A stretch of DNA of 64,000 nt, from assembly GCA_963791625.1 (NCBI GenBank), contig CAWBTA010000015.1:1-64000 (forward strand), read 5' to 3'. The translations under genes were made by a program, and so were the position numbers. Numbering within the stretch: the stretch's first letter is position 1; each line of letters starts with the position of its first letter. The stretch is from JANMCE01 sp963791625 (GTDB lineage Bacteria; Actinomycetota; Acidimicrobiia; Acidimicrobiales; Ilumatobacteraceae). Positions 1 through 9,347 of this stretch are shown here, piece after piece. The notes under the pieces were generated by a model. It saw nothing but the letters and a program-made list of their open reading frames with translations, was not told the origin of the DNA and did not search any database.

Positions 1-96
1 CGTGAAGGGGGTGCGGATCGCTCAGACGGCGAATAGGGCCTCGCTGGATGCAGTTTTCTTGACAAAACTCTCGAAACTTTCGATAGCATTCCTATA

Positions 97-110
97 CGAA
101 CAGGTGTATG
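97..110 (+). promoter_or_regulatory. LexA (SOS) box upstream of the DUF222 gene
   Basis: The 14-mer CGAACAGGTGTATG matches the actinobacterial SOS consensus CGAACRNRYGTTYG at all but one base. It ends 8 bases before the chosen ATG at 119. A TTGACA at 59-64 with GATAGC at 82-87 (17-base spacer) could be the promoter, which would place the box over the transcription start where LexA would block it. Mycobacterial 13E12 genes are known LexA targets, which supports the call. Confidence 0.6.
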
Positions 111-118
111 CTGGTGTC

Positions 119-1294
119 ATGTCGGCGGACCTGTTGGAACACGAAAACTGGGTGCTCACCGCCGACCCGACCGGTCACGGTCTACGCACCCGCATGGCCT
201 TGATGGACCGGCTCCGCGCCTCGATCATCACCGACCTCGCAGTGTTCGAGGCGTCCGCGATGTGGGCCATCGAAGGGTATGCGTCGGTGAACGCATGGGT
301 GGCTGATCACGGTCGCTGTACCCGGGGTGAAGCGAACCGGCTCGTCAAAACCTCACGCCTCCTCCAACAACTCCCGGTTACCGCTACCGCGTTCCGGGAC
401 GGGACCCTGTCAGCCGGACAGGTCTCGGTGATCGCCGCGAACCTCACCTCGCGAACCGTTGGAAAGTTCGCGGAGACCGAGACCGAACGCGTCCCGCTAC
501 TCGCCGAGTTGGATGTGAACGGCACGGTCATGGTGATGCGCACCTTCGCCGCGCACGCCCAAGCTGAGCTCGATGACGAACGCGATCCCGAACCCGAACA
601 AGATCATCTGCATTTCTCACCGATGCTCGACAACCGGTTCCGGCTCGATGGGACCCTCACCGGTGACAACGCCAAAACCGTCGAAGCCGGCTTGGACGCC
701 TGCCTCCCACCGTTGGTGGAGGGTGAGCCGGTCGCGCCGGCGTCACAACGCTACGCCGAAGCGCTCGTTGAGATGGCCCGCCGCGCCCTACAAAACGTGC
801 CCGTCCCCGCCCGACGATCGGTCGATATGACCGTGCTGATCGACTGGCACGACTACGTGAACGGGGGCATCGCCCGCTACGCCGATGGCACCACCCTCGC
901 CCCCGACCGCGTCCGCCGCCTCCTGTGCGACGCGGAACTCAACATCATCATCACCGGGGAACACGGCGAACCGCTATGGATGTCACGCAAAGTCCGCACT
1001 GCCACCCCGCAACAATGGCGAGCCCTCGTAGCACGAGACCGGCACTGCGCATTCCCCGGCTGCCACCGCAAACCCACACTCTGCGAAGCACACCACATTC
1101 TTGAGTACGACCGAGACCACGGCCCCACCGACATCGACAACATGGCCTTGCTCTGCAGCAAGCATCACAAAATCGTTCACAAACCAGGCTGGACCGCCAA
1201 AATGGACCCCGGCCAACACCTCATCGTGACGAATCCCGACGGCCACGTACTACGCGGCCCACCCCGAACCCAACAGTACAAACCCCGCACCTAA
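119..1294 (+). CDS. DUF222 / 13E12-family HNH endonuclease
   Basis: This 391-residue protein has an N-terminal helical DUF222 region and a C-terminal HNH nuclease domain. The HNH part shows a paired-Cys start (CAFPGC), then AHHI, an Asn in DIDNMALLC and a final KHH, which is the usual metal-binding layout. The family is multicopy and very common in actinobacteria, often SOS-regulated and near mobile DNA, and its cellular role is not settled. The frame is open to the window edge, but ATG 119 was chosen because it begins the conserved domain and directly follows the LexA box. The GTG at position 2 would put the promoter inside the gene. Confidence 0.85.
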   Translation: MSADLLEHENWVLTADPTGHGLRTRMALMDRLRASIITDLAVFEASAMWAIEGYASVNAWVADHGRCTRGEANRLVKTSRLLQQLPVTATAFRDGTLSAGQVSVIAANLTSRTVGKFAETETERVPLLAELDVNGTVMVMRTFAAHAQAELDDERDPEPEQDHLHFSPMLDNRFRLDGTLTGDNAKTVEAGLDACLPPLVEGEPVAPASQRYAEALVEMARRALQNVPVPARRSVDMTVLIDWHDYVNGGIARYADGTTLAPDRVRRLLCDAELNIIITGEHGEPLWMSRKVRTATPQQWRALVARDRHCAFPGCHRKPTLCEAHHILEYDRDHGPTDIDNMALLCSKHHKIVHKPGWTAKMDPGQHLIVTNPDGHVLRGPPRTQQYKPRT

Positions 1295-1324
1295 ACCCGG
1301 CGGCGGGGCAACACGAAACACCAC

Positions 1325-1348
1325 GAGCAGGCCCACCCGGGCCTGCTC
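1325..1348 (+). terminator. Hairpin after the DUF222 gene
   Basis: A perfect 10-base stem (GAGCAGGCCC with GGGCCTGCTC) and a 4-base loop lie 31 bases past the stop codon. There is no T run, so it may be a weak terminator or an RNA 3'-end stabiliser. Confidence 0.45.
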
Positions 1349-1428
1349 GGCGCGCCCCTCGGCACCCCAACGCTGGAAGAAAGAGGAGTCGGCGGTATCG
1401 GTCCATCGAGGCGCGCGATCATTTATGC

Positions 1429-1929
1429 GTGACGACGAACTACGAACAAGCCTTCGCGCCGCACCCCGCCGTGTACCAGGCGTGGGGTCAGTTGAACGAA
1501 GCGATCAAAGCCAGCATGGATCTACGACGCTACGAACTGGCCACCTTGGCGGCCGCCATTGCGCTGAGATCGAGCTACTGCAGTTTGGCCCACGGCAAGG
1601 TTCTCGCGGAGCGGTTCGGCGAGTCCGTGGTCGGTATCGTTCAGAATCGAGCGAACGTCGGGCTCAGCGCCGTTGACGTCGCTGTGATGGATCTTGCCGA
1701 GCAGGTGGTGCGTGACGCGACAGAGGTGACCGCGGCTGATCGTCAGCGGTTGTATGACCTTGGTCTGTCAGAAGGGGACGTCGACCTCGTGATCATGGCC
1801 GCTGCCGCCCGCTGCTTCTTTTCAAAGTCGCTCGATGGCCTCGGTGTCGAACCTGATTCTGCCTACTTCGACCTGGACGCCGACTTGCGAAAGGTTTTGG
1901 TCGTGGGGCGAGCGATTCAACAACGATGA
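1429..1929 (+). CDS. Carboxymuconolactone decarboxylase / AhpD-like protein
   Basis: The 166-residue protein belongs to the AhpD-like alkylhydroperoxidase superfamily. The active-site segment reads SSYCSLAHG, so the AhpD CxxC...H pattern is reduced to Ser48-x-x-Cys51 with His55 retained. That one-Cys form is typical of the uncharacterised peroxidase-related subgroup and argues against classical AhpD disulfide chemistry. The start is GTG 1429; an overlapping ATG at 1425 is in another frame. The gene converges on dnaE2, leaving 26 bases between the two stops. A role in peroxide handling is a family-level guess. Confidence 0.75.
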   Translation: MTTNYEQAFAPHPAVYQAWGQLNEAIKASMDLRRYELATLAAAIALRSSYCSLAHGKVLAERFGESVVGIVQNRANVGLSAVDVAVMDLAEQVVRDATEVTAADRQRLYDLGLSEGDVDLVIMAAAARCFFSKSLDGLGVEPDSAYFDLDADLRKVLVVGRAIQQR

Positions 1930-1955
1930 CAGGCGGCGCGGCGCCGGCGCGGTGG

Positions 1956-4900
1956 TCAGCGGAAGTCTCTACTTGGCACGGTTGCTGACAGTGCCAGGGG
2001 TTCTAAGTGTTCGGCGACGATGTTGATGACGGTCTCGACCTTCTCCAGATCGTCCTCGCACCAACAGTGCGGGGGCGCCACGGGCGGTGCGGCGGAAGCG
2101 GGCCCAACAGCCTTTCGAGCAGATGATGTTGATGAGTCCGGTTTCGTCTTCGAGGTTGATGAAGGTGGTGCCGCCGGCGGTCATGGGGCGTTGGCGATGG
2201 GTGACCACTCCCCCGACCAACACACGGCTGCCGTGTTCCACCAGCGACAAACGGTTGGCGGGGACGGCGCCCATCGCGTCGAGCTGCGAACGCACGAACA
2301 TGGTCGGGTGACCATCGGGCGCGACGCCGTTGGTGAGCAGGTCGGCAACGGCAACTTCCCAATCGGCCATCCCGGGCAGGGGTGGCGAGTGTTCGCCGGT
2401 GACGATGCCGGGCAACCGATCTGCGGTCGCCTGGCTGACCGCACCGGCCGCCCACAACGCAGCACGCCGATCCATGCCGAAGCAACCGAACGCACCAGCC
2501 GTGGCCAGTGCTTCGAGGTGACCGAGCGTGAGACCGGGCACCCGTCGCACCAGATCCTGCGGCGCAGTGAACGGGCGGGCGGCAGCAATGGCTTCGGCCA
2601 GCGCGGTGCCGATGGTGCGCACCTCGCCGATGCCCAATCGCACGGCAACACCGTTATGACTGTCGGGGCAGGGTTCCATCGTGCACAACGCATCGGACGC
2701 GTTGAGATCGGGTGTGAGCACCACGACGCCGTGACGTCGGGCATCTTGCGCGAGCGAGTGCGGCGAGTAGAAGCCCATGGGTTGCGCGTTGATGAGCGCG
2801 GCGCAGAACGCGGCGGGGTGATGCAGCTTGATCCACGACGACGAGTACACCAGGTAGGCGAACGACACCGAGTGCGATTCGGGGAAGCCGTAGTTGGCGA
2901 ACGCGGCCATCTTCATGAAGATCTCCTCGGCCACTTCGCTGGTAACACCACGCGCTTTCATGCCGGCGAAGAGCCGTTCCTTCAGCCGCTCCATCTTTTC
3001 CCGGCTGCGTTTTGACCCCATCGCCTGTCGCAACTGATCGGCTTCAGAGGGCGTGAACCCGGCGACGTCGATAGCCATCTGCATGAGCTGCTCCTGGAAC
3101 AACGGGATGCCCAACGTCTTGCCGAGCGAGTTCTCGAGCGAGCGGGTGGAGATAGGTGACCGGCTCAGTGCCGTTGCGGCGACGTATATAGGGATGCACC
3201 GAGCCACCCTGGATAGGACCAGGCCGGATCAACGCCACTTCCACCACAAGGTCGTAAAACTTGCGGGGCTTCAGACGAGGCAGCGTGGCCATCTGGGCCC
3301 GGCTCTCGATCTGGAACACGCCGATGGTGTCGGCGCGGCACATCATGTCGTATACCTCATCCTCTTGCGGAATAGTTGCAAGATCAATCACTTCACCCGT
3401 ATAGGTGGCAATGAGATCGACCGCGCCGTGCAGCGCTGAGAGCATGCCGAGACCCAAGCAGGTCGAACTTCACCAGACCGGTTGCCGCGCAGTCGTCCTT
3501 ATCCCACTGCAGGATGCTGCGATTCTCCATGCGCGCCCACTCCACCGGGCACACCTCGATAACCGGCCGATCACAGATCACCATGCCGCCGGAGTGGATA
3601 CCGAGGTGGCGCGGAAAGTCCTCCACCTGCATGGCCAGGTCAAGCACCTGCGCAGGAATGTCGTGATCGGGTCTGCTCAGCGGTTTTGGCGACCCGACCC
3701 CAGCCATCAACCTGTTTCGACCAGGCGTCTTGTTGGCCGGGTGCGTAGCCGAGGGCTTTGGCCATGTCTCGCACGGCCGAGCGGGAGCGGTAGGTGATGA
3801 CGTTGGCGACCTGGGCGGTATGGTCCCGGCCGTAGCGGTTGAAGACGTACTGAATCACCTCTTCTCGACGGCCTGACTCGATGTCGATGTCGATGTCGGG
3901 CGGGCCGTCACGTTCGGGAGATAGGAACCGCTCGAACAACAGGCCCAGCGACACCGCATCGGCCTTGGTGATACCGAGCGCGAAACACACGGCCGAGTTG
4001 GCTGCGGACCCGCGGCCCTGACAGAAGATGTTCTCCCGGCGACAGAACTCGACGATGTCCCACACCACCAAGAAGTAGCCGGGGAAACCGAGACCCTCGA
4101 TGATGTCGAGTTCCCGGTCGATGGTCTGCCACGCCCGAGCACCCAGCCCCATGTCGACATGAGCGGGTGGCCGACGCCCGTACCGACGCTCGGCCCCTTC
4201 GAACGCGATACGGCGGAGGAAGGCCATCTCGCTCATACCGTCCGGACACGGATAGGGCGGCAGGTTCGGCGCCACCAGGCGCAGATCGAACGCCATGGCC
4301 CGACCCAGCTCGGCCGCCGTCTCCACTGCGCCGGGGTAACGGGCAAACCGTCGGGCCTGCTCGGCCCCGCTGCGTAGGTGCGCGCCGGCGCATGCGGGCA
4401 GCCATGGATCGATGTCTTCCAAGCTGCGACGGGCCCGCACTGCGGCCAGCGCGCTGGCCAGTGGCCGTTGGGCGGGCGTGGCGTAGTGCCCGTTCACGGT
4501 GGCGACCACGGCCAGGTTGTTGCGCACCGCGAGTTGCGCCATGGCATCGTTGCGGTGGCTATCAAGTGGATCACCGTGATCCCACAGTTCCACCGCCACC
4601 CGATCCCTGCCGAACAGGTCCATCAGCTTGCGCAGCTCCCGTTCAGCCGCAGCCGGACCATCGGCCACGAGCGCTGCGGGCACCGCGCCCTTACGACACG
4701 CCGTCAGCACCTGCACATGCCCAGCCGTCTCAGCCGCCAGGTCAACAAGTGTGAACCGAGCCGCGTTCTTCGCCCCCGCCATCTGCCCTCGACTCAGCGC
4801 CGTAGAAAGCCGGGCATACCCCGCCGGCCCATCAGCCAAAAGCAACACATGCTGCCCCGCCGGATCCGGCGTCCCCGTCCTCGAACCCGCCTCTACCGTA

Positions 4901-5265
4901 ATTTCGGCGCCGAAGATGGTGGGCAGGCCGACGGCACGGGCTGCTTCGGCGAAACGCACCACGCCGTAGAAGCCATCGTGGTCGGTGAGGGCCAGGGCTT
5001 CCAGGCCGAGGCGGGCTGCTTCCTCAGCGAGTTCTTCGGGATGGGATGCACCATCGAGAAAACTGAAATTGGAATGGCAGTGCAACTCGGCGTACGGCGT
5101 GCCTCCGACTCGACGTGATGCTCCATCGGCATCGTATGGTTGACGCTTTCTACTCCACGCCGGACTGTCTCCCCCGGCGTTCCACGATGGCGAACCAGGA
5201 GCGCGTCCATTGGACAGACGTCTTTCCAGATCCTTCCAAGAAACCGTGGGGTTGTTGAAGCCCAT
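1956..5265 (-). pseudogene. dnaE2: Error-prone DNA polymerase DnaE2, interrupted by four +1 frameshifts
   Basis: DnaE2 is the C-family polymerase of the actinobacterial mutasome, working with ImuA' and ImuB in damage-induced lesion bypass. The N-terminal half is open: a PHP domain (HCHSNFSFLDG) and the palm with the catalytic acid motif PDIDIDIES. The rest is recognisable end to end, for example HLGIHSGGMVICDRP, PRHLG, FQEQLMQ, MGSKRS, FINLEDETG and a final VPSRDFR, but the frame changes four times. All four are single-base insertions: near 3690-3705 in a C-rich run, at 3453-3455 (CCC), near 3130 and near 2065. The full length, about 1100 residues, is normal. ATG 5265 was chosen because it lies 12 bases from the SOS box. 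Real decay and read error cannot be told apart here. Confidence 0.85.
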
Positions 5266-5277
5266 ACTCACCACTAT

Positions 5278-5291
5278 CGAACACTTGTTCG
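5278..5291 (-). promoter_or_regulatory. LexA (SOS) box of dnaE2
   Basis: The plus strand reads CGAACACTTGTTCG, a full match to the actinobacterial LexA consensus when read on the other strand. It lies 12 bases upstream of the dnaE2 ATG and is the same 14-mer as the imuA' box. Confidence 0.85.
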
Positions 5292-5341
5292 TAAAGGTCA
5301 ACCCAGCCTTACGGCCTCTCTCATTCGCAAGATTTGTTCTG

Positions 5342-5360
5342 ACTTGAGAGATACTTGAGA
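5342..5360 (+). promoter_or_regulatory. 11-base-spaced direct repeat upstream of the response regulator
   Basis: ACTTGAGA occurs at 5342-5349 and again at 5353-5360, exactly 11 bases apart. OmpR/PhoB-type regulators bind direct repeats with one-turn spacing, so this could be an autoregulatory operator for the gene at 5517. It lies within the 250-base gap between dnaE2 and that gene; nothing else was recognised in the gap apart from the SOS box. Confidence 0.35.
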
Positions 5361-5516
5361 AAATTTCATGCGAACATGGAGCTATAGGCCGAACGAATCA
5401 TACAATTCGACAGAGAGGCATATGCTTTGCAGAACAGCCACAAACAAGTCGCGGGAAGCAAAAGGCAAGCAGAACCCTCAAGACTTCGTACATGTAGCCG
5501 ATAGTCAAAGCGTCCT

Positions 5517-6263
5517 ATGAACACGACAACTGCCCCCACAGAATCCACCAGCCCCATCAGAGCGCTGATTGTGGATGACGCCCCCGAGCTGTGTCTGTTG
5601 CTCGAGCCGCTCCTTTCCCGCGAAGGTTTTGACGTCAAGATCGTTGGAGAGGGCGATGGTGCTGTTGAACTCGCTCGCACCTTCGAACCGGACGTCATCA
5701 TCCTCGACCTTCTGCTCCCTGGAATCGACGGGCTTGAAGCCTGCCGTCGCATCCGGGCGTTCAGTGACGCCTACGTCGTCATGGTCTCCGCCAAAGACAC
5801 CGAGATCGACAAAGTCGTCGGTCTGTCCATTGGCGCTGACGACTATGTGACGAAGCCGTTCTCACCGAACGAGCTGGTCGCCCGTCTTCGTGCCATGCTC
5901 CGCCGTCCCCGTCGGGCCGGTCGCGCAGTGGCATACGGTGGAGAAGTAACGACTCGTACCTTCGGTCCTCTCACCGTCGACACCGCCACCCGCGAGGTTC
6001 TCGTGAACGGTCAGATAGCAGATCTGACCCGTATCGAGTTCGACTTGTTGGCCACGCTGTGCAGCCGCCCCCGTTTGGTTTTCACCCGTACCCAGCTTCT
6101 GGAGACGGTGTGGGGTCCGAACTGGTACGGCGACACGCACGTGGTGGATGTCCATATGTCCAACCTGCGACGCAAGCTGAGTCTCACCGACCCGGCTACC
6201 CGTTTCATCCACACCGTTCGTGGCGTCGGTTTCCGTCTCGCCGACGAAATCGCCACCAATTAG
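5517..6263 (+). CDS. OmpR/PhoB-family response regulator
   Basis: The 248-residue protein has a receiver domain (about residues 14-130) and a winged-helix DNA-binding domain (about 150-245). The acidic pair is Asp20-Asp21, the phosphoacceptor is Asp64 in the segment IILDLLLPG, and the switch Lys lies in YVTKPF. The output domain shows LTRIEFDLL and the HVVDVHMSNLRRKL recognition region. No histidine kinase is adjacent; the only phosphorelay-type neighbour is the convergent HPt gene. The upstream 11-base direct repeat may be its own target. The signal and regulon are unknown. Confidence 0.92.
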   Translation: MNTTTAPTESTSPIRALIVDDAPELCLLLEPLLSREGFDVKIVGEGDGAVELARTFEPDVIILDLLLPGIDGLEACRRIRAFSDAYVVMVSAKDTEIDKVVGLSIGADDYVTKPFSPNELVARLRAMLRRPRRAGRAVAYGGEVTTRTFGPLTVDTATREVLVNGQIADLTRIEFDLLATLCSRPRLVFTRTQLLETVWGPNWYGDTHVVDVHMSNLRRKLSLTDPATRFIHTVRGVGFRLADEIATN

Positions 6264-6270
6264 ATCACCC

Positions 6271-6317
6271 CAAAACGAATCGGGCGGCACCTTCGGGTGC
6301 CGCCTTTCGTCGTTTTG
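6271..6317. terminator. Bidirectional terminator between response regulator and HPt gene
   Basis: The inner stem GGCGGCACC / GGTGCCGCC closes on a TTCG tetraloop at 6292-6295. The outer arms CAAAACGA (6271-6278) and TCGTTTTG (6310-6317) give T-rich tails on both strands. It lies between convergent genes, as expected for a shared terminator. Confidence 0.85.
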
Positions 6318-6323
6318 GCAGAT

Positions 6324-6692
6324 TTACGCGGCGGGGGTGGAGTGGCTTTCGAGCCAGTCGCGCAGCGCAGCGCTGGCGGGGTCGATGGCGGCTTCAATGG
6401 TGGCGAGGTGCTCGGTGATGAACTCGTTGGTGGGCTTACCCTCATCGAGAGCTCGTTCGAGGGCAAGACAAGGCTCGGCAACGGCCCGTACACCCAAGGT
6501 TGCGCTCGGGGAGGCGAGGCCGTGGGCTGCTCGGCTGAGCAGACCCATGTCCATACCGGCGGCCCGTAAGGCGTCGAGACGGGCGGGCAGGCCAGCGAAG
6601 TAGCTATCGATCACTCGACGCAGCACGGACGTGTCGCCACCAAGGGCGACGTGCAGTTGGTCGAGGACACTGTTGTCAACGGCGGAGGACAT
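6324..6692 (-). CDS. HPt-domain histidine phosphotransfer protein
   Basis: The 122-residue protein is a single HPt four-helix domain. The phosphorylatable residue is His57 in RAAHGLASPSATLGV, which keeps the HPt spacing to the conserved Gly although the usual Lys-Gly after His is Ala-Ser. HPt proteins pass phosphate between receiver domains. The ATG at 6692 lies only 5 bases after the imuB stop on the same strand, so it is probably co-transcribed with imuA'-imuB and damage-inducible. It also converges on the receiver-domain gene at 5517, a possible partner. A longer start at 6725 would overlap imuB. Confidence 0.75.
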   Translation of the reverse strand: MSSAVDNSVLDQLHVALGGDTSVLRRVIDSYFAGLPARLDALRAAGMDMGLLSRAAHGLASPSATLGVRAVAEPCLALERALDEGKPTNEFITEHLATIEAAIDPASAALRDWLESHSTPAA

Positions 6693-6697
6693 CGCGT

Positions 6698-8310
6698 CTA
6701 ATCGTAGGTCGCTTCCAGCCGCCAAACACCGCTCTCAACAACAATCAGATGAGCTTCACCCGAATCCAAGAGAATGTGAAACCGCGCACAGCGTCGATAT
6801 CGCTGCGGATCCCACCAATGTTCCTCAATTGGCCACGGTCCGCCCCAGGCAACGACTCGTTGTGGCTTTTCGTCAAGAAGTGCAAATATGGCCGGTGCGG
6901 CGCTCACGAAGCCTCTGCCACTTACCCGCACCAGGGCCCCTTGTGCGTCCAAAACACGCACCGCAACCGGGTCGGCCCAGACCGTGGCGGGAGATGGTGG
7001 GGGCAGCACGCCGGGCCAGGGACCTCTGGTCGGTTCTTTTGTACCGCAGCATCACGGTCGACCAAATCAGTGGAGGCCGCTGACACCAGCGCAATCGTGT
7101 CACCGGGACTGCGGCTTCCTCGCCATTCGGGAACGAGAACAGCATCGGTGCCCAACTGGCCGACCAGTCGAGCAACACCTCGGATGGCGCGATCATCAGC
7201 TTGCGATCTTCCGCCCCAAAAGCCGATCTGTTGACCGGTGCCGGCAATCACTTCAGTGGGCGCAATGCGGAGGAACGTGATACCGGCTGTCGGCCCGTCG
7301 AGCAGCGCTTGAGCCCAACCGTCGAGTTGCCACCGGACCCGTTCGGCCACCGTCACCGGTTGAAAGGCCGGCTCATGGCGCCACAGCCGATCATGCTGCT
7401 CGCCGTGATCGGTCTGTGCCGTCACCAGAATCTGCGTGCAGGCAAGGCCACGGGCCCGCATGCGTTCAAACATCTCGTCGGCCAACTGTTTGGCCGCGAA
7501 CGCAACCGGCCCACTGGTGGGCACCGGGTCATCGAACACGCACGAGACAGAGAGGTCCGGTGGCGGTTGTCGAGCAACGGGTGGGCGAGCATCGAGTCCG
7601 CTGGCCAGTCGATGAGCGGCGCGACCAACATGTCCGAATCGGGCCGCAAAGTCTGAACGCGGCAAGGCGGCAAGTTGCCCCAACGACCGAACACCAAGCT
7701 GAGGGAGCAAGCTGAGGAAACGATCATCGATACCGTCTCGGCCAGCGAGTACCGCGACGGAGAACGATGCAAGGAACGCAGCACTCTCCCCCTGAGCAAT
7801 AACGATGGGTCGTGCCGAGGTCGTAGGTGCCGCCGCCAGCCATGCTGCGAAGACACCATCAGCCAGGCCGATCTGCGGCGGCCCGGCAATGCCAAGAGTG
7901 TCCTCACCGAACGTCGCACGGACATGGGTCGAGACCCGTTCGGCCAGCGCGTCATCTCCTCCGTAGTAACGCGACGGGCCTCGAGTGGCAAACGTGCAGC
8001 AACCAGGCGCAGTCGCTTCCAAGAGTGGCGTGGTTTGTTCAAGCACGCGTAACACCGGCTCAAAGGCACGGGCATCGCGCTCAAGGTCATGGGGCAAGAT
8101 GACCAGCCCGGGGCAGTGTCGTTGCGCTTCTCGACGACGCAGGCCAGGCACTACCCCATCGGCTCGAGCCGCAGGGGTAGCAGCGACGACCCGATTGGCA
8201 TGAAAGACCGCAGCGGCCTGCCCCGGTTTCGCCCCAGCAGCCACCACTGCCCAGTCCGGCCACCGCACGACCGCGACACGCTTCACTTGGTCGCCGTCAT
8301 AACCGTTCAT
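6698..8310 (-). CDS. imuB: ImuB, Y-family polymerase-like mutasome adaptor (one frameshift)
   Basis: ImuB is a catalytically inactive Y-family homologue that connects DnaE2 to the beta clamp. Where an active Y-family enzyme has its first catalytic Asp motif, this one reads VAVVRWPDW, so the acidic site is lost as expected for ImuB. Fingers, thumb and little-finger regions follow (for example LPQLGVRSLGQLAALP). The frame breaks near 7020-7060, consistent with one missing base, and the last ~100 residues (PSPATVW, VSGRGFVSAAP, ending LEATYD) are read in the next frame to the stop at 6698. ATG 8310 overlaps the imuA' stop as ATGA, so translation is coupled. Confidence 0.85.
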
Positions 8311-9080
8311 GATGCGTTCGCAGCATTGTCTGAGCGAAGCGAGTCCGAGCGCAGTGGAGCGGGAGGCGAGGTACGAGCCGGAGCGACCAAGCGAGGCATT
8401 GTTACGTCTTTTACAGCTTCGATCTGGCCGCTCGTGTTGGGGAGCCAGAGGGAGAGTTTGCGGGCGCGGGTGGCGGCGCGGCGGCCGGTGGCAACGATGG
8501 AGATCTGGCGGGCGCGCAGATAACCGTGGCCCTCGTGGAGGCCCTGCCATTGCACCGACGTGACCTGCAGGGTGGAGTCCACTTCCAACGTGCCGGGGTC
8601 ACCGACGGTCAGCAGCACAGAACCGCGCTCACGTGCTCGGGCCTGCACGCGTCGGGCATCGGATCCGTGCAGAAATCCGGGACCGACGACAACAACGTCG
8701 AACGCGTCGAGCGCGGCACCGAGCGCAGCTGCACCCTGCACCGCATCGACGTTGACCGACACCAGGCGCGACAGCGGGAGACCCAGCTCACTTGCGGCCA
8801 GCAGCCCGAGTGTTGGGATACCGAGAACGGCTACCCAGGCCCCGGCGGCAACGGGGCCGGCAGCCAGGGCAAGCAGGAGTGAGCGAGCCGCAGGGCCGGC
8901 CCCGGCAACGATGGTGCCCCGCTGGAGCCCACCCCAGGCAAAGAGCGGGGCGAATACCGGAAGCGTGGGAAGAACCTGGTCCCCCGCCAGGGTGACCGGC
9001 CGGGAAAGCTGCGCGGCGCGAGCGAGCAGAGCCGCATCACCACGAGGTTCGGGAAGAATTGTTGCTACAGCAGCCGCCAT
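8307..9080 (-). CDS. imuA': ImuA' mutasome accessory protein
   Basis: The 257-residue protein is the RecA-fold-related ImuA' of actinobacteria, which works with ImuB and DnaE2 in induced mutagenesis. The core runs to about residue 230, with hydrophobic strands such as AWVAVLGIPTLG and VVVVGPGFLHG typical of a degenerate ATPase core. The last ~27 residues are encoded by the 82-base dispersed repeat and are probably not native. Even so, the stop still overlaps the imuB start as ATGA. ATG 9080 was chosen over the in-frame start at 9182 because the SOS box lies at 9095-9108. Confidence 0.8.
   Translation of the reverse strand: MAAAVATILPEPRGDAALLARAAQLSRPVTLAGDQVLPTLPVFAPLFAWGGLQRGTIVAGAGPAARSLLLALAAGPVAAGAWVAVLGIPTLGLLAASELGLPLSRLVSVNVDAVQGAAALGAALDAFDVVVVGPGFLHGSDARRVQARARERGSVLLTVGDPGTLEVDSTLQVTSVQWQGLHEGHGYLRARQISIVATGRRAATRARKLSLWLPNTSGQIEAVKDVTMPRLVAPARTSPPAPLRSDSLRSDNAANAS
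8318..8399. repeat. 82-base dispersed repeat, copy 1
   Basis: This segment matches 14223-14304 at 80 of 82 bases (one C/T and one A/G difference). On the plus strand it is purine-rich and full of AGCGA and GGAGCG steps. No terminal inverted repeats or target-site duplication were seen. Here it supplies the C-terminal codons of imuA' and the region just upstream of the imuB start. Confidence 0.85.
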
Positions 9081-9094
9081 CCCCGTGATGGTAC

Positions 9095-9108
9095 CGAACA
9101 AGTGTTCG
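9095..9108 (-). promoter_or_regulatory. LexA (SOS) box of imuA'-imuB
   Basis: CGAACAAGTGTTCG is a perfect match to CGAACRNRYGTTCG. It ends 14 bases upstream of the imuA' ATG. It is the reverse complement of the dnaE2 site, so all mutasome genes would be derepressed together. Confidence 0.88.
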
Positions 9109-9191
9109 TATTGCAACGGGCTATCCGGTCGTTCGGAGACTGCTGAGTAAGTCGTTCTTTCCGATGGGGTGAGGTGGAGCATCTGGCCGAT

Positions 9192-9298
9192 GTTTTGGTT
9201 TTGGGTGCATGAGGGTTAGCGAACAGTCACGGTTCACCTTCGTCAGCTTGGCTGGTGAGTTCAGACTGTGCATTAACCCTGATGGACCCAAACAAAAC
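9192..9298. repeat. ~107-base imperfect palindrome between imuA' and the 491-residue protein gene
   Basis: Arms at 9203-9238 and 9254-9289 pair at about 26 of 36 positions around a 15-base loop. T-rich (9192-9202) and A-rich (9290-9298) flanks extend the stem. The core match is AGGGTTA against TAACCCT plus CAGTC against GACTG. It fills most of the gap 9183-9347. It could be a bidirectional terminator, a structured RNA or a small MITE-like element; no second copy was seen in the window. Confidence 0.55.
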
Positions 9299-9347
9299 TG
9301 CCGGGTGCCTGGGTCGACGGGAGCGAAGTCGTAACCCCCGCAGCCTC

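Noticed and set aside
2020..3015. Long plus-strand open frame opposite dnaE2
   Set aside because: It is antisense to conserved DnaE2 sequence and shows no domain.
7422..8090. Second long minus-strand frame within imuB
   Set aside because: It is an out-of-frame shadow of the conserved ImuB core; only the break near 7040 is supported by homologous sequence on both sides.
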